Shown here piece after piece: positions 6,264-15,060 of a stretch of 22,312 bases of DNA. This stretch comes from a virus, in IMG/VR virus record IMGVR_UViG_3300030519_000165, positions 1 through 22,312 of that record; one strand, written 5' to 3'. The translations under genes and the position numbers were made by a program. The stretch's first letter is position 1. Each line of letters opens with the position of its first letter. Under the pieces are notes generated by a model. The model saw only the letters and a list, made by a program, of their open reading frames with translations, was not told where the DNA came from and made no database searches.

Positions 6264-6891
6264 CGCTCTCCTTCTTGCCGCTCAACCGGATCAACTGAAA
6301 CGCCATCGGCGCACCATTCGCCCCGGTGTTCTCTACCTTCTCCTTGAGCATGCCGAACCGCTTGTAGGCTGTGCCGAGTAGCGTAGCCTTCACCGCCGCC
6401 GGCGTCTCCTTGCTGTCCAGCAGCGCAACCGTGTGGGAGTCGAGCAAGTCCTCGGTGAGCCCGCGAGCTCGTGCTCTGATTTCCGCCTTGGCTTGCTCGA
6501 TCTGCTCGAGCTTCGCATCGATGATTTCGCGCACGGACGGCTTGCGCCAGTAGCCACGGAGTATCTCGGCGTCAAGTCCAACCATCTCCGCCACCTTGGT
6601 CACCGTCTTCGTATGGTCGCGGGCCGGGAGGTCAAGCCAGCACTCGATGGCGAGCTGAACCTTGGAGGGCAGGTGGATGACGTTCTTTACTTCCATGTTC
6701 GCTACAACCGTAGGGGTTCGCATGCCAGCAGCCGCCTCGGCCGCCTCGCCCCTGACTCTCTCCTCGGTCGCAGCGTCGTCCAGCCGCTTCTGCTCTTTGG
6801 CTGCCTGTCTCTCTGCCCGCGTCGTGCGGGGCTTTCCTGTGCTGGTGAATCCGCGCGGTGCTGCCTCTCCCGGTTTACGTCCATTCGGCAT
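6235..6891 (-). CDS. terS: Terminase small subunit (probable)
   Basis: The small terminase subunit recognises the packaging site and presents DNA to TerL. The 218-residue product starts with a basic, disordered stretch (NGRKPGEAAPRGFTSTGKPR) and a charged helix. A central helical, HTH-like region follows (about 95-125: TVTKVAEMVGLDAEILRGYW), then more helix and a short acidic tail. The assignment rests on this layout and on its place directly before terL, overlapping it by 29 bases. The ATG at 6889-6891 has GGAGG 6 bases upstream. An alternative would be an unrelated DNA-binding protein, but position and size fit TerS well. Confidence 0.75.
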   Translation of the reverse strand: MPNGRKPGEAAPRGFTSTGKPRTTRAERQAAKEQKRLDDAATEERVRGEAAEAAAGMRTPTVVANMEVKNVIHLPSKVQLAIECWLDLPARDHTKTVTKVAEMVGLDAEILRGYWRKPSVREIIDAKLEQIEQAKAEIRARARGLTEDLLDSHTVALLDSKETPAAVKATLLGTAYKRFGMLKEKVENTGANGAPMAFQLIRLSGKKESDGADPDPSL

Positions 6892-6909
6892 TTCGGTCCT
6901 CCAGTCTTT

Positions 6910-9900
6910 CTATGCTACGGGCTTTCCTTTGAACTTCGGTTTAGGGTTTAGAGCGTCCTGGTAGGCCTTCTTGAGCTTCGCCCGTTCCTCGGGGTCGTTG
7001 GTGAAGCTGTCGATTTCCCCTTGCTTGCGCTCAATCTCGGGGCGAATCTCCTTCTTCTCTTCCGGCGTCGCCGCGATGTAGACGTTGATGGCCTGATCGA
7101 CGTGTAGGGGATTCACCGCAGCCAGCAATGGCGACCGGCGCGCATAGAACCGAGCTTTGGTAAGGTCGTCCTCGGACAGTACACCAGCCGTCTTGTAGGC
7201 TTGCTCGACGCTCTTGTCTGTCTTCCCTGCGCGGATCAGGTCTTCGACAACGTGCATGGCTCGGGACCGCTCAGTTTGCTCTTTCGTCCTGGTCCCCGCC
7301 GGCCGGTTCGTCTGGCTGTACTCCCGCGCTTTGTTGAGTGCGTCGGAGTTCTGGATGAAGGCCGGAGCTTGATTGAAGCCGAAGAAACTCTCGGCAACTA
7401 GAGCCGGATTATGGATAGCGGTTTGGATCATGGACCATGCATTGTCCTGTGCGCCTCTTTCTTCGAGGAGATGGGCTGCGCCTGTGGCCGAGAAGGGCAA
7501 CTCCTGCTTTGCTGCCCACCCTGCGAACTCTTCGGCCTGCTTGGGCGCTGAGTCGTCCGTGTGCCGAATCTCGGTGCGGTAAAAGTCTTGGTTGTTGATC
7601 GCTTGCCCGATGACATTCCAGAGCGGCGCAATCTTGTTGATGGCCGTCTGTTCCGGGTGCTTGACGAAACTCACGATCTGGTCCGCGTATCCAGCGATGG
7701 AGTGCATGATGCCGTGTGAGTCCTCAATGTAGAGGTAGTCCAGTGGTTTTTTGGGAAGGTGCCCAGTGCACATAAATGTGCCCGACGCCCCAAGTATCGC
7801 CGTGCACAGGAACGAACTGAGAGCGAATGACATCTTGGGAGTGATCCTCGCCTCTTTCCCATGGCCGGTAGCGACAAGCCCAGCAGCCTTCGCGGTATCC
7901 ACGATGGCGCCACCATAGATTCTCACGTCGCCATTGGTGTATCCAACAGCTCTGAACGTCAACTGCAGCGCGTCTTTCAGCCCGCGAGGCCAGAAGCGAT
8001 TCTCGTAAACGATCTGTCCAAACCTGTCGTCCACGGCGTCCCATGCCTCCTGCATGCGCTCGCGGAGCTTTTCGGGCGTCCAGTTCTTTTTCTGCGCCTC
8101 TTCTAAAAGGTTGTGAGCCATCAGGTAGAAGGCTCCAATCTTCATCTTCGGCACCCAGAATCCAAGGACGGGCCATACGCCCGCCTGGAGTAAAGCGCTT
8201 GGCAGGGACTTCGCCTTGTCCCAATTGGTGCCGCTGTTCCACGCATTGATTGCCTTCCGAATCGGACTCAGCTCCAGAGTCGATGGGGCGAGCCTTCCTC
8301 CAGATCGCGCAATCCAATCGGCCTCCTTCTCCATCTCCGGATAGGTGCCGGGCTTCATGTACTCGCGGGTGGCCTTCCATCCGTTCTTGATGGTCCGGAC
8401 CAGAGACGGCAGGAGAGCGATTCCGGCCAGAGCATTGCCGGCGGCCTTGACGGGCTTGCCTTGGAAGAGTTGCTCGACACCCAGAGCAACATCAGAAGCC
8501 GCCGCGTTGACGGTCGTAACCGTCGCGTGGAAGGCGGAGATGCCCAACTGGAGGGCGTTGAGGTTGTTGTTAGCCCAGCGCAGCGCGTCGAAGATGGCAG
8601 ACCGGCCCGCGAGTCCCTTGGAGACGAAGTTGTTGAATACCTTGGCTGCATCAGCCGGTGCCCAGTAGTGGCCGGTGATGACCAGAGCTTTGCCGCTGGC
8701 ATCCTCTAAGTCTTCGATGGCAATGCTGGGGATGGGACGCTTGCCGCCCATGTAAGTCTTGTCGTAAGTCGCGTCCTCAACCTTCTGGTCGTCGATTGTC
8801 GTGGCCCGGCGCCATACTGTGCCGATCTTGTCGTCGAGCTTCGTCCATCCTTCAGGGGCATCCGCCCCAGCCCTTACAAACTTCGCCGTGCCTGAATCCT
8901 TCATCACCTTCAACACCTGGTGCGCCATGATGAATTGGTCCATCTCGTAAATCTTCATCAGCGCGCCGCTGACAGGGTTCCATGTTGCCGGGGTGAGCCC
9001 GATGTCGATGCCATCGCGCGTGGTGGGTATCTTCCGCTGCTTCCTGAAAGATGCCTTGCCTTCGAGTGGGCGCTTGCCGACGCCCATGAACTTCTTAATC
9101 TTCTTGCGGGCCAGGCTTGGGCGCTCCCACCAGTGGGCGAAGTAGTTATCGATCCAGTCATTGATTGGACCAAAACCCATGGCGTCGATGTAGTCCTTGC
9201 GCTCCTGATACGCCTTCTCAAGTATCCCGGCCAACTGCTGATCCTTCACACTGAGGTCGGCCACTGTCTTGCCGCCAACATGCTCCACAGCATCGGCAAA
9301 GGCTAGAAAGTCAGCCCTGGGGCGCTTGTCCCATGCGTTCGACTCCTGCTCCAGCGCAGCCAGCGCGCGGGCCATACGGCGGTCCATCTGGCCACGCTCC
9401 TCGCGCATGATAGCTTGCTGAGTCTTTCCGGGTGTGGGACCATCGCCAGCCCATTGGTAGATGCCGCCAGCCATGCCGGGGAATAGCTGGCTGACTGTGG
9501 CAGGATTGAGGAAGCCGAATGCGGAGAGGGTGCCGGAGTCGGGGAGGTTGGGTTTTACTTTTGGGCTGTCGCCAGTTCCCGGCCTTGGGCTGCTATTTCC
9601 TTCGGGGCTGGGTGATAGAAGTCCACTCCTGGTTTCTTGGGGTCCATTGGGTTTGCTCGAATCGATCCGTCCGCTAGACCGTCCTGCATCGTCTTCGCTA
9701 GATCGTCCCATGCCTGCTGTTCCTGCTTGCTTCGCATTTGAAACCGCCTCTTCTCCAAGCTTTTCAGTGTTTTCTAAGTCCTCAAGTTGCGCCTGCCTTA
9801 GTTGTTCCTCTGCGTTGGCTAGATTCTCCTTCGCCGCGTCGAGAGTCTCTTGCAGGAACTGTCGGTCCTCGGAGCGAGCTCGCCGCAAGTCCTGTTCGGT

Positions 9901-12900
9901 CTCTTCAATCTGACCTTTGAAGTGAGCCACAAGCCTTTGAGCGGTTTCGATCTCCTCCTGCTTAGGTGCGCGTGGGATGCTGCGCTTACTCGTACCAGGC
10001 GCGGTCTCGGTCGGCTTGGCGAACGCCTTTGGCGCAGACTTCAGCAGTTTGTCTATTGCTGCCGGAGAGTTCTTGACAAGGAACTTTCCGTCGCCGGGAA
10101 CTTCGATGCGAATGAAGTCGTCCGGGAATGCCTCGGGGCGATGCTTCGCGCTTCCCGTCCCATTGTAAGTATCGTTCTTCTTGAGGAAATCCCAGTTCTC
10201 TTGCGTGTCCCGGTTCGATGCGGGATGGGCAGCCAGCCACGCCTGCTTCACCGGCTCCAGCGCCTTGATGAAATACTGTGACTGGTATTTCCATTTGTCC
10301 GCGTGAGGGCTGGGGAGAGAGTTATCATCAGGCTTTGTGAGCGGGATGCCCGATACCCTGACAGCGTGCTCCGCGTCGGCAATGCGACCGCGCAGGACAG
10401 ATGCCTGAGAGCCAAGTTGCTGGCGACGGTTGCCGGGGACATCGCGCCCATTCAACTGAGATTCGATCTTGCTCAGTTCTTTCTTCCATCCCTCCAGTTC
10501 AGATGGCGGAGCGGTGTCGGGAGCGACGGCATCGCCCTCGGCCTTTGGAGCTTCTTTGGTTTTCGGAAGCAGATCGGGGTAATCCTTCAGAACCTCATCA
10601 GGGACCTTCAATCCCATCCGCAAGGCTGTCTTGACTGAATCCTCGTGGTAACTCTCATAGTCGCTGTTCGGTGCGTAGCGAGTGCCTGAGTCCTGCGATT
10701 GCCCAAGGGCCGCACGGTGGGCACGCTGGAAGGCTACCCACTCCTTCTGCGTTACCTCGTAGGGCGCTCCACCGTCCTTTTCAAACTTGTCGAGCGGCGT
10801 CTCGATCTTAGCCGGTCTCGTCTCACTTACGGCTGCTTTCGTTCCGCCGCCGGCCAGCACTGAGGCGGCATAGTCGTGCTCCGTTTTGGAGATGATGTAC
10901 TCGTTGCCGTCTTTATCGGTGATCCGGTGAGACGGAACCTTGATACCGGCCTTTTGCTGGGCCAGCATCTCCCGATACTTGATCGTCTTCGGGTGCATCT
11001 CGTTTCCGGTGGGAACCCCGGCCTTGCGCATCGCGCCAATCTCGCGGTCTAACTTCCGCTCTGCGGCGTCGTCCTGCACCTGCTTAATCGCCGTGGCACC
11101 TCCGCCAGCCATGCGCTCATTGATGATCTCGCGGCGCGTGAGAACCTGCCCGGACTCGCGGCGAACCTGGGTGTCGAGGAACTTGTCCGCCTTGGCTTGG
11201 ACTGCGCGCTTGAACGCCTCGCCCGGTCCCGCCTTCGGCTTCACTCCCATCGGGCTCGTCCCGGCCATCGGCGCTACCTGGGGCGTCGGAGGCTTGTAGA
11301 AAGAGGGCTTAGGTTTGCCCTTGAGTTGAACCTCCGTCTTCGAGCCATCCTTATTCGAGATAGACACAGAACTGACGGTGAACTTCTTCCCTTCCATCCC
11401 ACCCATGCCGACGTACTTCTTGGCTGCATCTGGCTTCACATAGCCCAGGGTCGCATGAGGCTTGTAGTCAGGAAACGTGCGATCGATGAACTTGCCGTGC
11501 TGGTCCAACTCCTTCTCCAGCCGCCGCAGGTCCGCTGACTCAATCGCCACCACGATAGGCGCGGCTCCGTCCGAGTGCTCACTTGGCGGGAAGGATGTCA
11601 CCTTGCCGAGCGTGGCCTCAAAGGGTGCTTGCTTCTCAAGGAACGCGCGCAGGCCGGTCGTATCGTCGCTGTCGATACCGTAGCGGATGGTGATGTGCGA
11701 GTCCTCTTCGAGTCCGCTACCGTCCGTGGTGTTGGTGGACGGCATGAGGTCGGCAGGATCGATCTTGGCGCGAAGTCTAGCCAGCGCCTTGCCTGCGTCC
11801 GAGTCCGGCGGGATGTCGGCCTGCGTATTGCCAAACTTGTACTTTGTGGGTTCGTTTTTGTCAGAAACTTGTGCGCTTGTTTCTGACGGCTTAGGCCTCG
11901 ATTCGAGGGCTGCAAGCTCCTTTTCCAGTCTCTCAATCTCATCCTCGGCCATGTCGAGTTCGCGGTACTTGTACTCCTGATCGATGTCGGCCTCGTCGTT
12001 TTCGAGGATCATCAGCCGATTGCGAGCCTCTTGGAGTTTCCGCTTTACTTCTTCTTTGCCTTTGTCTTCCCCACCGCCTTGCTGACCCAGTGGCTTTTCT
12101 TCGCCGGCGGCATCGACATCTGGCTTTGGCTGGCCGGAGGCTGCTGCTGGTTTTCCGCTGGCGGCATTGGCCCCATCGGCTTCTTCTTGCGGAACATTCC
12201 CGCCACCTTTTGCTTCATCATCGGCTGCTGGTTTGCTGCTGCTCCCAGGTTTTGCATTGCCATTGGTATCTTCCTTTCCGTAGAAGAGCGTGTCGTCGAA
12301 ATCAACGTAGAGTGACTTGCCGGGAGCCACATACGGAATATCCATCCGCTCGTTCTCGTCCGGCGTGACATTCACATCGTTGTCGAGGATGGCGCCGAAG
12401 TCCGGCCCTTTGATATTGGTCACTGGCAGGCTTCCCAGTCCGGCGGAGGCGAGGGCCTCATGCACAGCCGGGTTGTCAGCCTCGGCGGAGAAGATGACCA
12501 CCTTCTGCCCTTTGGCGACGAGTTCCTTGATCTGGGCCACACGCTTGGGGATTGGTGCTCCTACCGGATGGGACTCGCCGGGAGCTGGCTGGCCTTGCTG
12601 GACGGGTTCGGGCTGCTGGCCTGATTCGCCGGTTCCTGTGCCACCTTGGGCCACTTCATGTTTTCCCCCTTGATTTGAGGGGCTTTGGGACTGGGATAAA
12701 ACCTTGGCCTTCTCTGCCGCGTAGGCCGTTCCCCATGCCTCAGTGTCAGCCGGATTCACTCCACGAGCCAAGAGGTCGGCCTTGATCTTCTTGTATTCCT
12801 CGGGAGTCACTTCCCTCTTGGCAGGCGTCGCCTGTTCCGGCCTGAGCCTTTCCAGTGGAACCGCTGGCCATGCTCTCCCGTCGTCCGTCTTGACTCCCGC

Positions 12901-15060
12901 TTTCCGGTTCTTGGGATCAACGTGCGTCACAGTGCCCGACTTGGGGTTTCCCGGTACGCTGCCAGACATCTGAACCCTGTCGCCCTTCTTCGGGGTGTAT
13001 GGCCCCTGCTGCGCCGCCTCATGCACCTTCTGGATCTTCGCTTCGAGTGCCTTGGCCTCCTCTTCCTTCCCAGCCGCGCGCAACTCCTGCGCCTTCCGGT
13101 AGTCGTCATGGGTCTGGTCGGTTGCCTTCGCCATTTCCGGCGTCTGCACCAGAACCTCGGCCCGCTTGACCGGCTCTCCCGGCTGGGCGATGTTGACGAT
13201 TGCCTGAACCTGCTGGACGCCGTTCTTCCCTGGCTCTCCGTCCACGCTTCCGGTAACGCTCTCGACGGGAAACCGCTGGTGGAGGTTTTCGAGTACCTGG
13301 TCGGCTGCCTGCTGGTTCGGCGCAACCACTTTGGCCGCGGCGATGTCCCCTATCTGGTTTGGGTCTACGCCCTGACGGTCGGCTTTGTCCGTGATGCGGT
13401 CGCTGTCTTTCGAGTCGCGTACCGCTTCAACCTTGGCGCCGGGGACTCCCTGGGTCGCTTCGGCTAAGGCGTCGCCAACTTTAGGAGCCTGGCGCTCGGC
13501 GCTGGCTCTCAGGGCTTCCACGTCGTTGCTGGCGTGCAGGACGGGCTTGGGGGCGTCCGGGGCGTTCGGCTGGGCCTGCGGAGGCTTGGAGGTGGGGCGG
13601 GGTGGGACGGCAGCGATCGCGGCGCTGGCGAGCGCCTTTATGTTTGGCTTGGCTGCTGTGGCGTCGCCAGATGGAGAGACTGCGGCGGGCGTCTCCGGCG
13701 GCGCTCCCAGCGGCTTGCCGCTCAAGGCGTCTGTGGCCGCCTGTAGATGGGGCGGGAGTGGAGTTGCAGGCTTCCGCCCTTCTCCGGTTCCAACCTTGCG
13801 CTCAGTGGCAAGTTGGTCGAGCAGTCCGGCGTACTCTTGCCCTGCGGCCTGCGCTTGGTGTGCTCCCTCCTCGTCTCCCTTTTCGATGGCCTCTTTACCG
13901 CGTATGCCAATCTCGTCAAGGATGCTGCGCACGGTGGGCTCTACTTGCGCCGGCTCTTTCCCGAATCGACCTTCTCCGACGAGCTTATCGAGCAGGCTTC
14001 CTTCGACCGTAACCGTTTGAGCTTGCGGCGCCGGAGCAACTGCGGGAGGTTCGGGTGCGGGCCGAGGTCCGGCATGGATGTTCGTGCCGCCTTCGCTCTC
14101 TGGACCTTTGAGTGTGGCGAGGATTTCCGCCTGGGTCGGAACCGGCTTCCTCTGCGCCGCATCGCGCCATGCCTGGTCCTGTGGGCTGGCTGCCGGTGCC
14201 TGGGGCTCGGCGCGCACATCTGCGGGAGCTTGGAGGTTGTCAGGTCCGGGGGGGAGCTTGGCGAGAGGAGCCGGGGCGGGAGTCTCCAGTGGAGTGCGTA
14301 CCGGGCCTTGGGCGGCGCGCTGCTGCGCTTGAGCGTTCTCCCATGCCTGCTCTTGCGGATTGAGCTTTGGTGCGTCTGGAGCTACAGCAGCAGGTTCAGG
14401 CGCGGGGGGAGGAGTTCCACCACTGCCGCCGCTACCTCCAAACTTGGCATTGTAGGCGTTCTTGAACCCTTCCCAACCTCCAAGAATGGCGGGCGCGGCC
14501 TGAGCGGATGCCGCCAATGTCGAGCCAACCACTTCCCGCCCGTATGCGTCGCGCTCCTCCGGCGTTGCGTTGGACCCTGGTGCACGATCGGACTCCTGAC
14601 GAATCACTGGGCCGACAATTGGAACGGCTTGGATGGCATGGGCTATCGCGCCGTAGGGGTCGCCTTGCCTTCCGGCCTGTATCGCCTGAGTGGCCTCTCC
14701 GACTGAGTCTTTTGCCGTCGCTTGTGCTCCGCGCAGAACCCCGGTGGGGTCGACCAAGGTTTCAACGGCATTGCGAACAGGATGCTGCATGAACTGCTGG
14801 GCGCGCTGTTCTACTTCCGATAAACTGGTTGGCAGTCCAAAGCCATGAGCGATGGCACCAAGGGTGCTGTCGTACTGGGTCGGGGTCTGCTGGACTGGAG
14901 CGGGTGATTGAGTTGGCTGCGCTGGCGCGGCAGCCTGCTGAGGCTTCACTGGCGCTGCAATCGAGGCGTAGGGATCATCGGGCGTGGCTACCGCGCTGTT
15001 GGATGCTGGAGCCTTGGCGATTGCCGCATAGGGGTCTTGCTGCTGCTCTTGATCTGCCAT
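6910..15060 (-). CDS. Giant multidomain (polyvalent) internal virion/ejection protein, 2716 aa
   Basis: At 2716 residues this takes over a third of the window and sits where T7 has gene 16, whose product is ejected into the cell. From the N-terminus: three DPYxxIA motifs (9, 29, 134); a long Pro/Ala/Gln-rich linker; a weak RelA/SpoT-like segment (about 540-660); a KOW/SH3-like segment (about 685-740, KKGDRVQMSG); a HAD-like module in permuted motif order (833-928); a coiled coil; a 2H phosphoesterase domain (about 1085-1255, HIT at 1122 and HAT at 1202); an uncharacterised region with VPDEVLKDYPDL; a coiled coil (about 1698-1768); and a C-terminal region (about 1845-2716) resembling conserved ends of phage polyvalent proteins, with a hydrophobic segment at about 2408-2432. 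No lysozyme or transglycosylase motif was seen. The ATG directly follows the upstream stop (TAAATG). The virion role is inferred from order. Confidence 0.85.
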   Translation of the reverse strand: MADQEQQQDPYAAIAKAPASNSAVATPDDPYASIAAPVKPQQAAAPAQPTQSPAPVQQTPTQYDSTLGAIAHGFGLPTSLSEVEQRAQQFMQHPVRNAVETLVDPTGVLRGAQATAKDSVGEATQAIQAGRQGDPYGAIAHAIQAVPIVGPVIRQESDRAPGSNATPEERDAYGREVVGSTLAASAQAAPAILGGWEGFKNAYNAKFGGSGGSGGTPPPAPEPAAVAPDAPKLNPQEQAWENAQAQQRAAQGPVRTPLETPAPAPLAKLPPGPDNLQAPADVRAEPQAPAASPQDQAWRDAAQRKPVPTQAEILATLKGPESEGGTNIHAGPRPAPEPPAVAPAPQAQTVTVEGSLLDKLVGEGRFGKEPAQVEPTVRSILDEIGIRGKEAIEKGDEEGAHQAQAAGQEYAGLLDQLATERKVGTGEGRKPATPLPPHLQAATDALSGKPLGAPPETPAAVSPSGDATAAKPNIKALASAAIAAVPPRPTSKPPQAQPNAPDAPKPVLHASNDVEALRASAERQAPKVGDALAEATQGVPGAKVEAVRDSKDSDRITDKADRQGVDPNQIGDIAAAKVVAPNQQAADQVLENLHQRFPVESVTGSVDGEPGKNGVQQVQAIVNIAQPGEPVKRAEVLVQTPEMAKATDQTHDDYRKAQELRAAGKEEEAKALEAKIQKVHEAAQQGPYTPKKGDRVQMSGSVPGNPKSGTVTHVDPKNRKAGVKTDDGRAWPAVPLERLRPEQATPAKREVTPEEYKKIKADLLARGVNPADTEAWGTAYAAEKAKVLSQSQSPSNQGGKHEVAQGGTGTGESGQQPEPVQQGQPAPGESHPVGAPIPKRVAQIKELVAKGQKVVIFSAEADNPAVHEALASAGLGSLPVTNIKGPDFGAILDNDVNVTPDENERMDIPYVAPGKSLYVDFDDTLFYGKEDTNGNAKPGSSSKPAADDEAKGGGNVPQEEADGANAASGKPAAASGQPKPDVDAAGEEKPLGQQGGGEDKGKEEVKRKLQEARNRLMILENDEADIDQEYKYRELDMAEDEIERLEKELAALESRPKPSETSAQVSDKNEPTKYKFGNTQADIPPDSDAGKALARLRAKIDPADLMPSTNTTDGSGLEEDSHITIRYGIDSDDTTGLRAFLEKQAPFEATLGKVTSFPPSEHSDGAAPIVVAIESADLRRLEKELDQHGKFIDRTFPDYKPHATLGYVKPDAAKKYVGMGGMEGKKFTVSSVSISNKDGSKTEVQLKGKPKPSFYKPPTPQVAPMAGTSPMGVKPKAGPGEAFKRAVQAKADKFLDTQVRRESGQVLTRREIINERMAGGGATAIKQVQDDAAERKLDREIGAMRKAGVPTGNEMHPKTIKYREMLAQQKAGIKVPSHRITDKDGNEYIISKTEHDYAASVLAGGGTKAAVSETRPAKIETPLDKFEKDGGAPYEVTQKEWVAFQRAHRAALGQSQDSGTRYAPNSDYESYHEDSVKTALRMGLKVPDEVLKDYPDLLPKTKEAPKAEGDAVAPDTAPPSELEGWKKELSKIESQLNGRDVPGNRRQQLGSQASVLRGRIADAEHAVRVSGIPLTKPDDNSLPSPHADKWKYQSQYFIKALEPVKQAWLAAHPASNRDTQENWDFLKKNDTYNGTGSAKHRPEAFPDDFIRIEVPGDGKFLVKNSPAAIDKLLKSAPKAFAKPTETAPGTSKRSIPRAPKQEEIETAQRLVAHFKGQIEETEQDLRRARSEDRQFLQETLDAAKENLANAEEQLRQAQLEDLENTEKLGEEAVSNAKQAGTAGMGRSSEDDAGRSSGRIDSSKPNGPQETRSGLLSPSPEGNSSPRPGTGDSPKVKPNLPDSGTLSAFGFLNPATVSQLFPGMAGGIYQWAGDGPTPGKTQQAIMREERGQMDRRMARALAALEQESNAWDKRPRADFLAFADAVEHVGGKTVADLSVKDQQLAGILEKAYQERKDYIDAMGFGPINDWIDNYFAHWWERPSLARKKIKKFMGVGKRPLEGKASFRKQRKIPTTRDGIDIGLTPATWNPVSGALMKIYEMDQFIMAHQVLKVMKDSGTAKFVRAGADAPEGWTKLDDKIGTVWRRATTIDDQKVEDATYDKTYMGGKRPIPSIAIEDLEDASGKALVITGHYWAPADAAKVFNNFVSKGLAGRSAIFDALRWANNNLNALQLGISAFHATVTTVNAAASDVALGVEQLFQGKPVKAAGNALAGIALLPSLVRTIKNGWKATREYMKPGTYPEMEKEADWIARSGGRLAPSTLELSPIRKAINAWNSGTNWDKAKSLPSALLQAGVWPVLGFWVPKMKIGAFYLMAHNLLEEAQKKNWTPEKLRERMQEAWDAVDDRFGQIVYENRFWPRGLKDALQLTFRAVGYTNGDVRIYGGAIVDTAKAAGLVATGHGKEARITPKMSFALSSFLCTAILGASGTFMCTGHLPKKPLDYLYIEDSHGIMHSIAGYADQIVSFVKHPEQTAINKIAPLWNVIGQAINNQDFYRTEIRHTDDSAPKQAEEFAGWAAKQELPFSATGAAHLLEERGAQDNAWSMIQTAIHNPALVAESFFGFNQAPAFIQNSDALNKAREYSQTNRPAGTRTKEQTERSRAMHVVEDLIRAGKTDKSVEQAYKTAGVLSEDDLTKARFYARRSPLLAAVNPLHVDQAINVYIAATPEEKKEIRPEIERKQGEIDSFTNDPEERAKLKKAYQDALNPKPKFKGKPVA

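Noticed and set aside
13747-14706. A 319-residue open frame on the plus strand opposite the giant protein gene.
   Set aside because: It is antisense to a continuous 2716-codon frame with clear domains. It is Arg/Gly/Leu/Cys-rich, as expected for a shadow of GC-rich DNA, and it has no recognisable motif. The many other plus-strand frames between 6900 and 16700 were rejected for the same reason.
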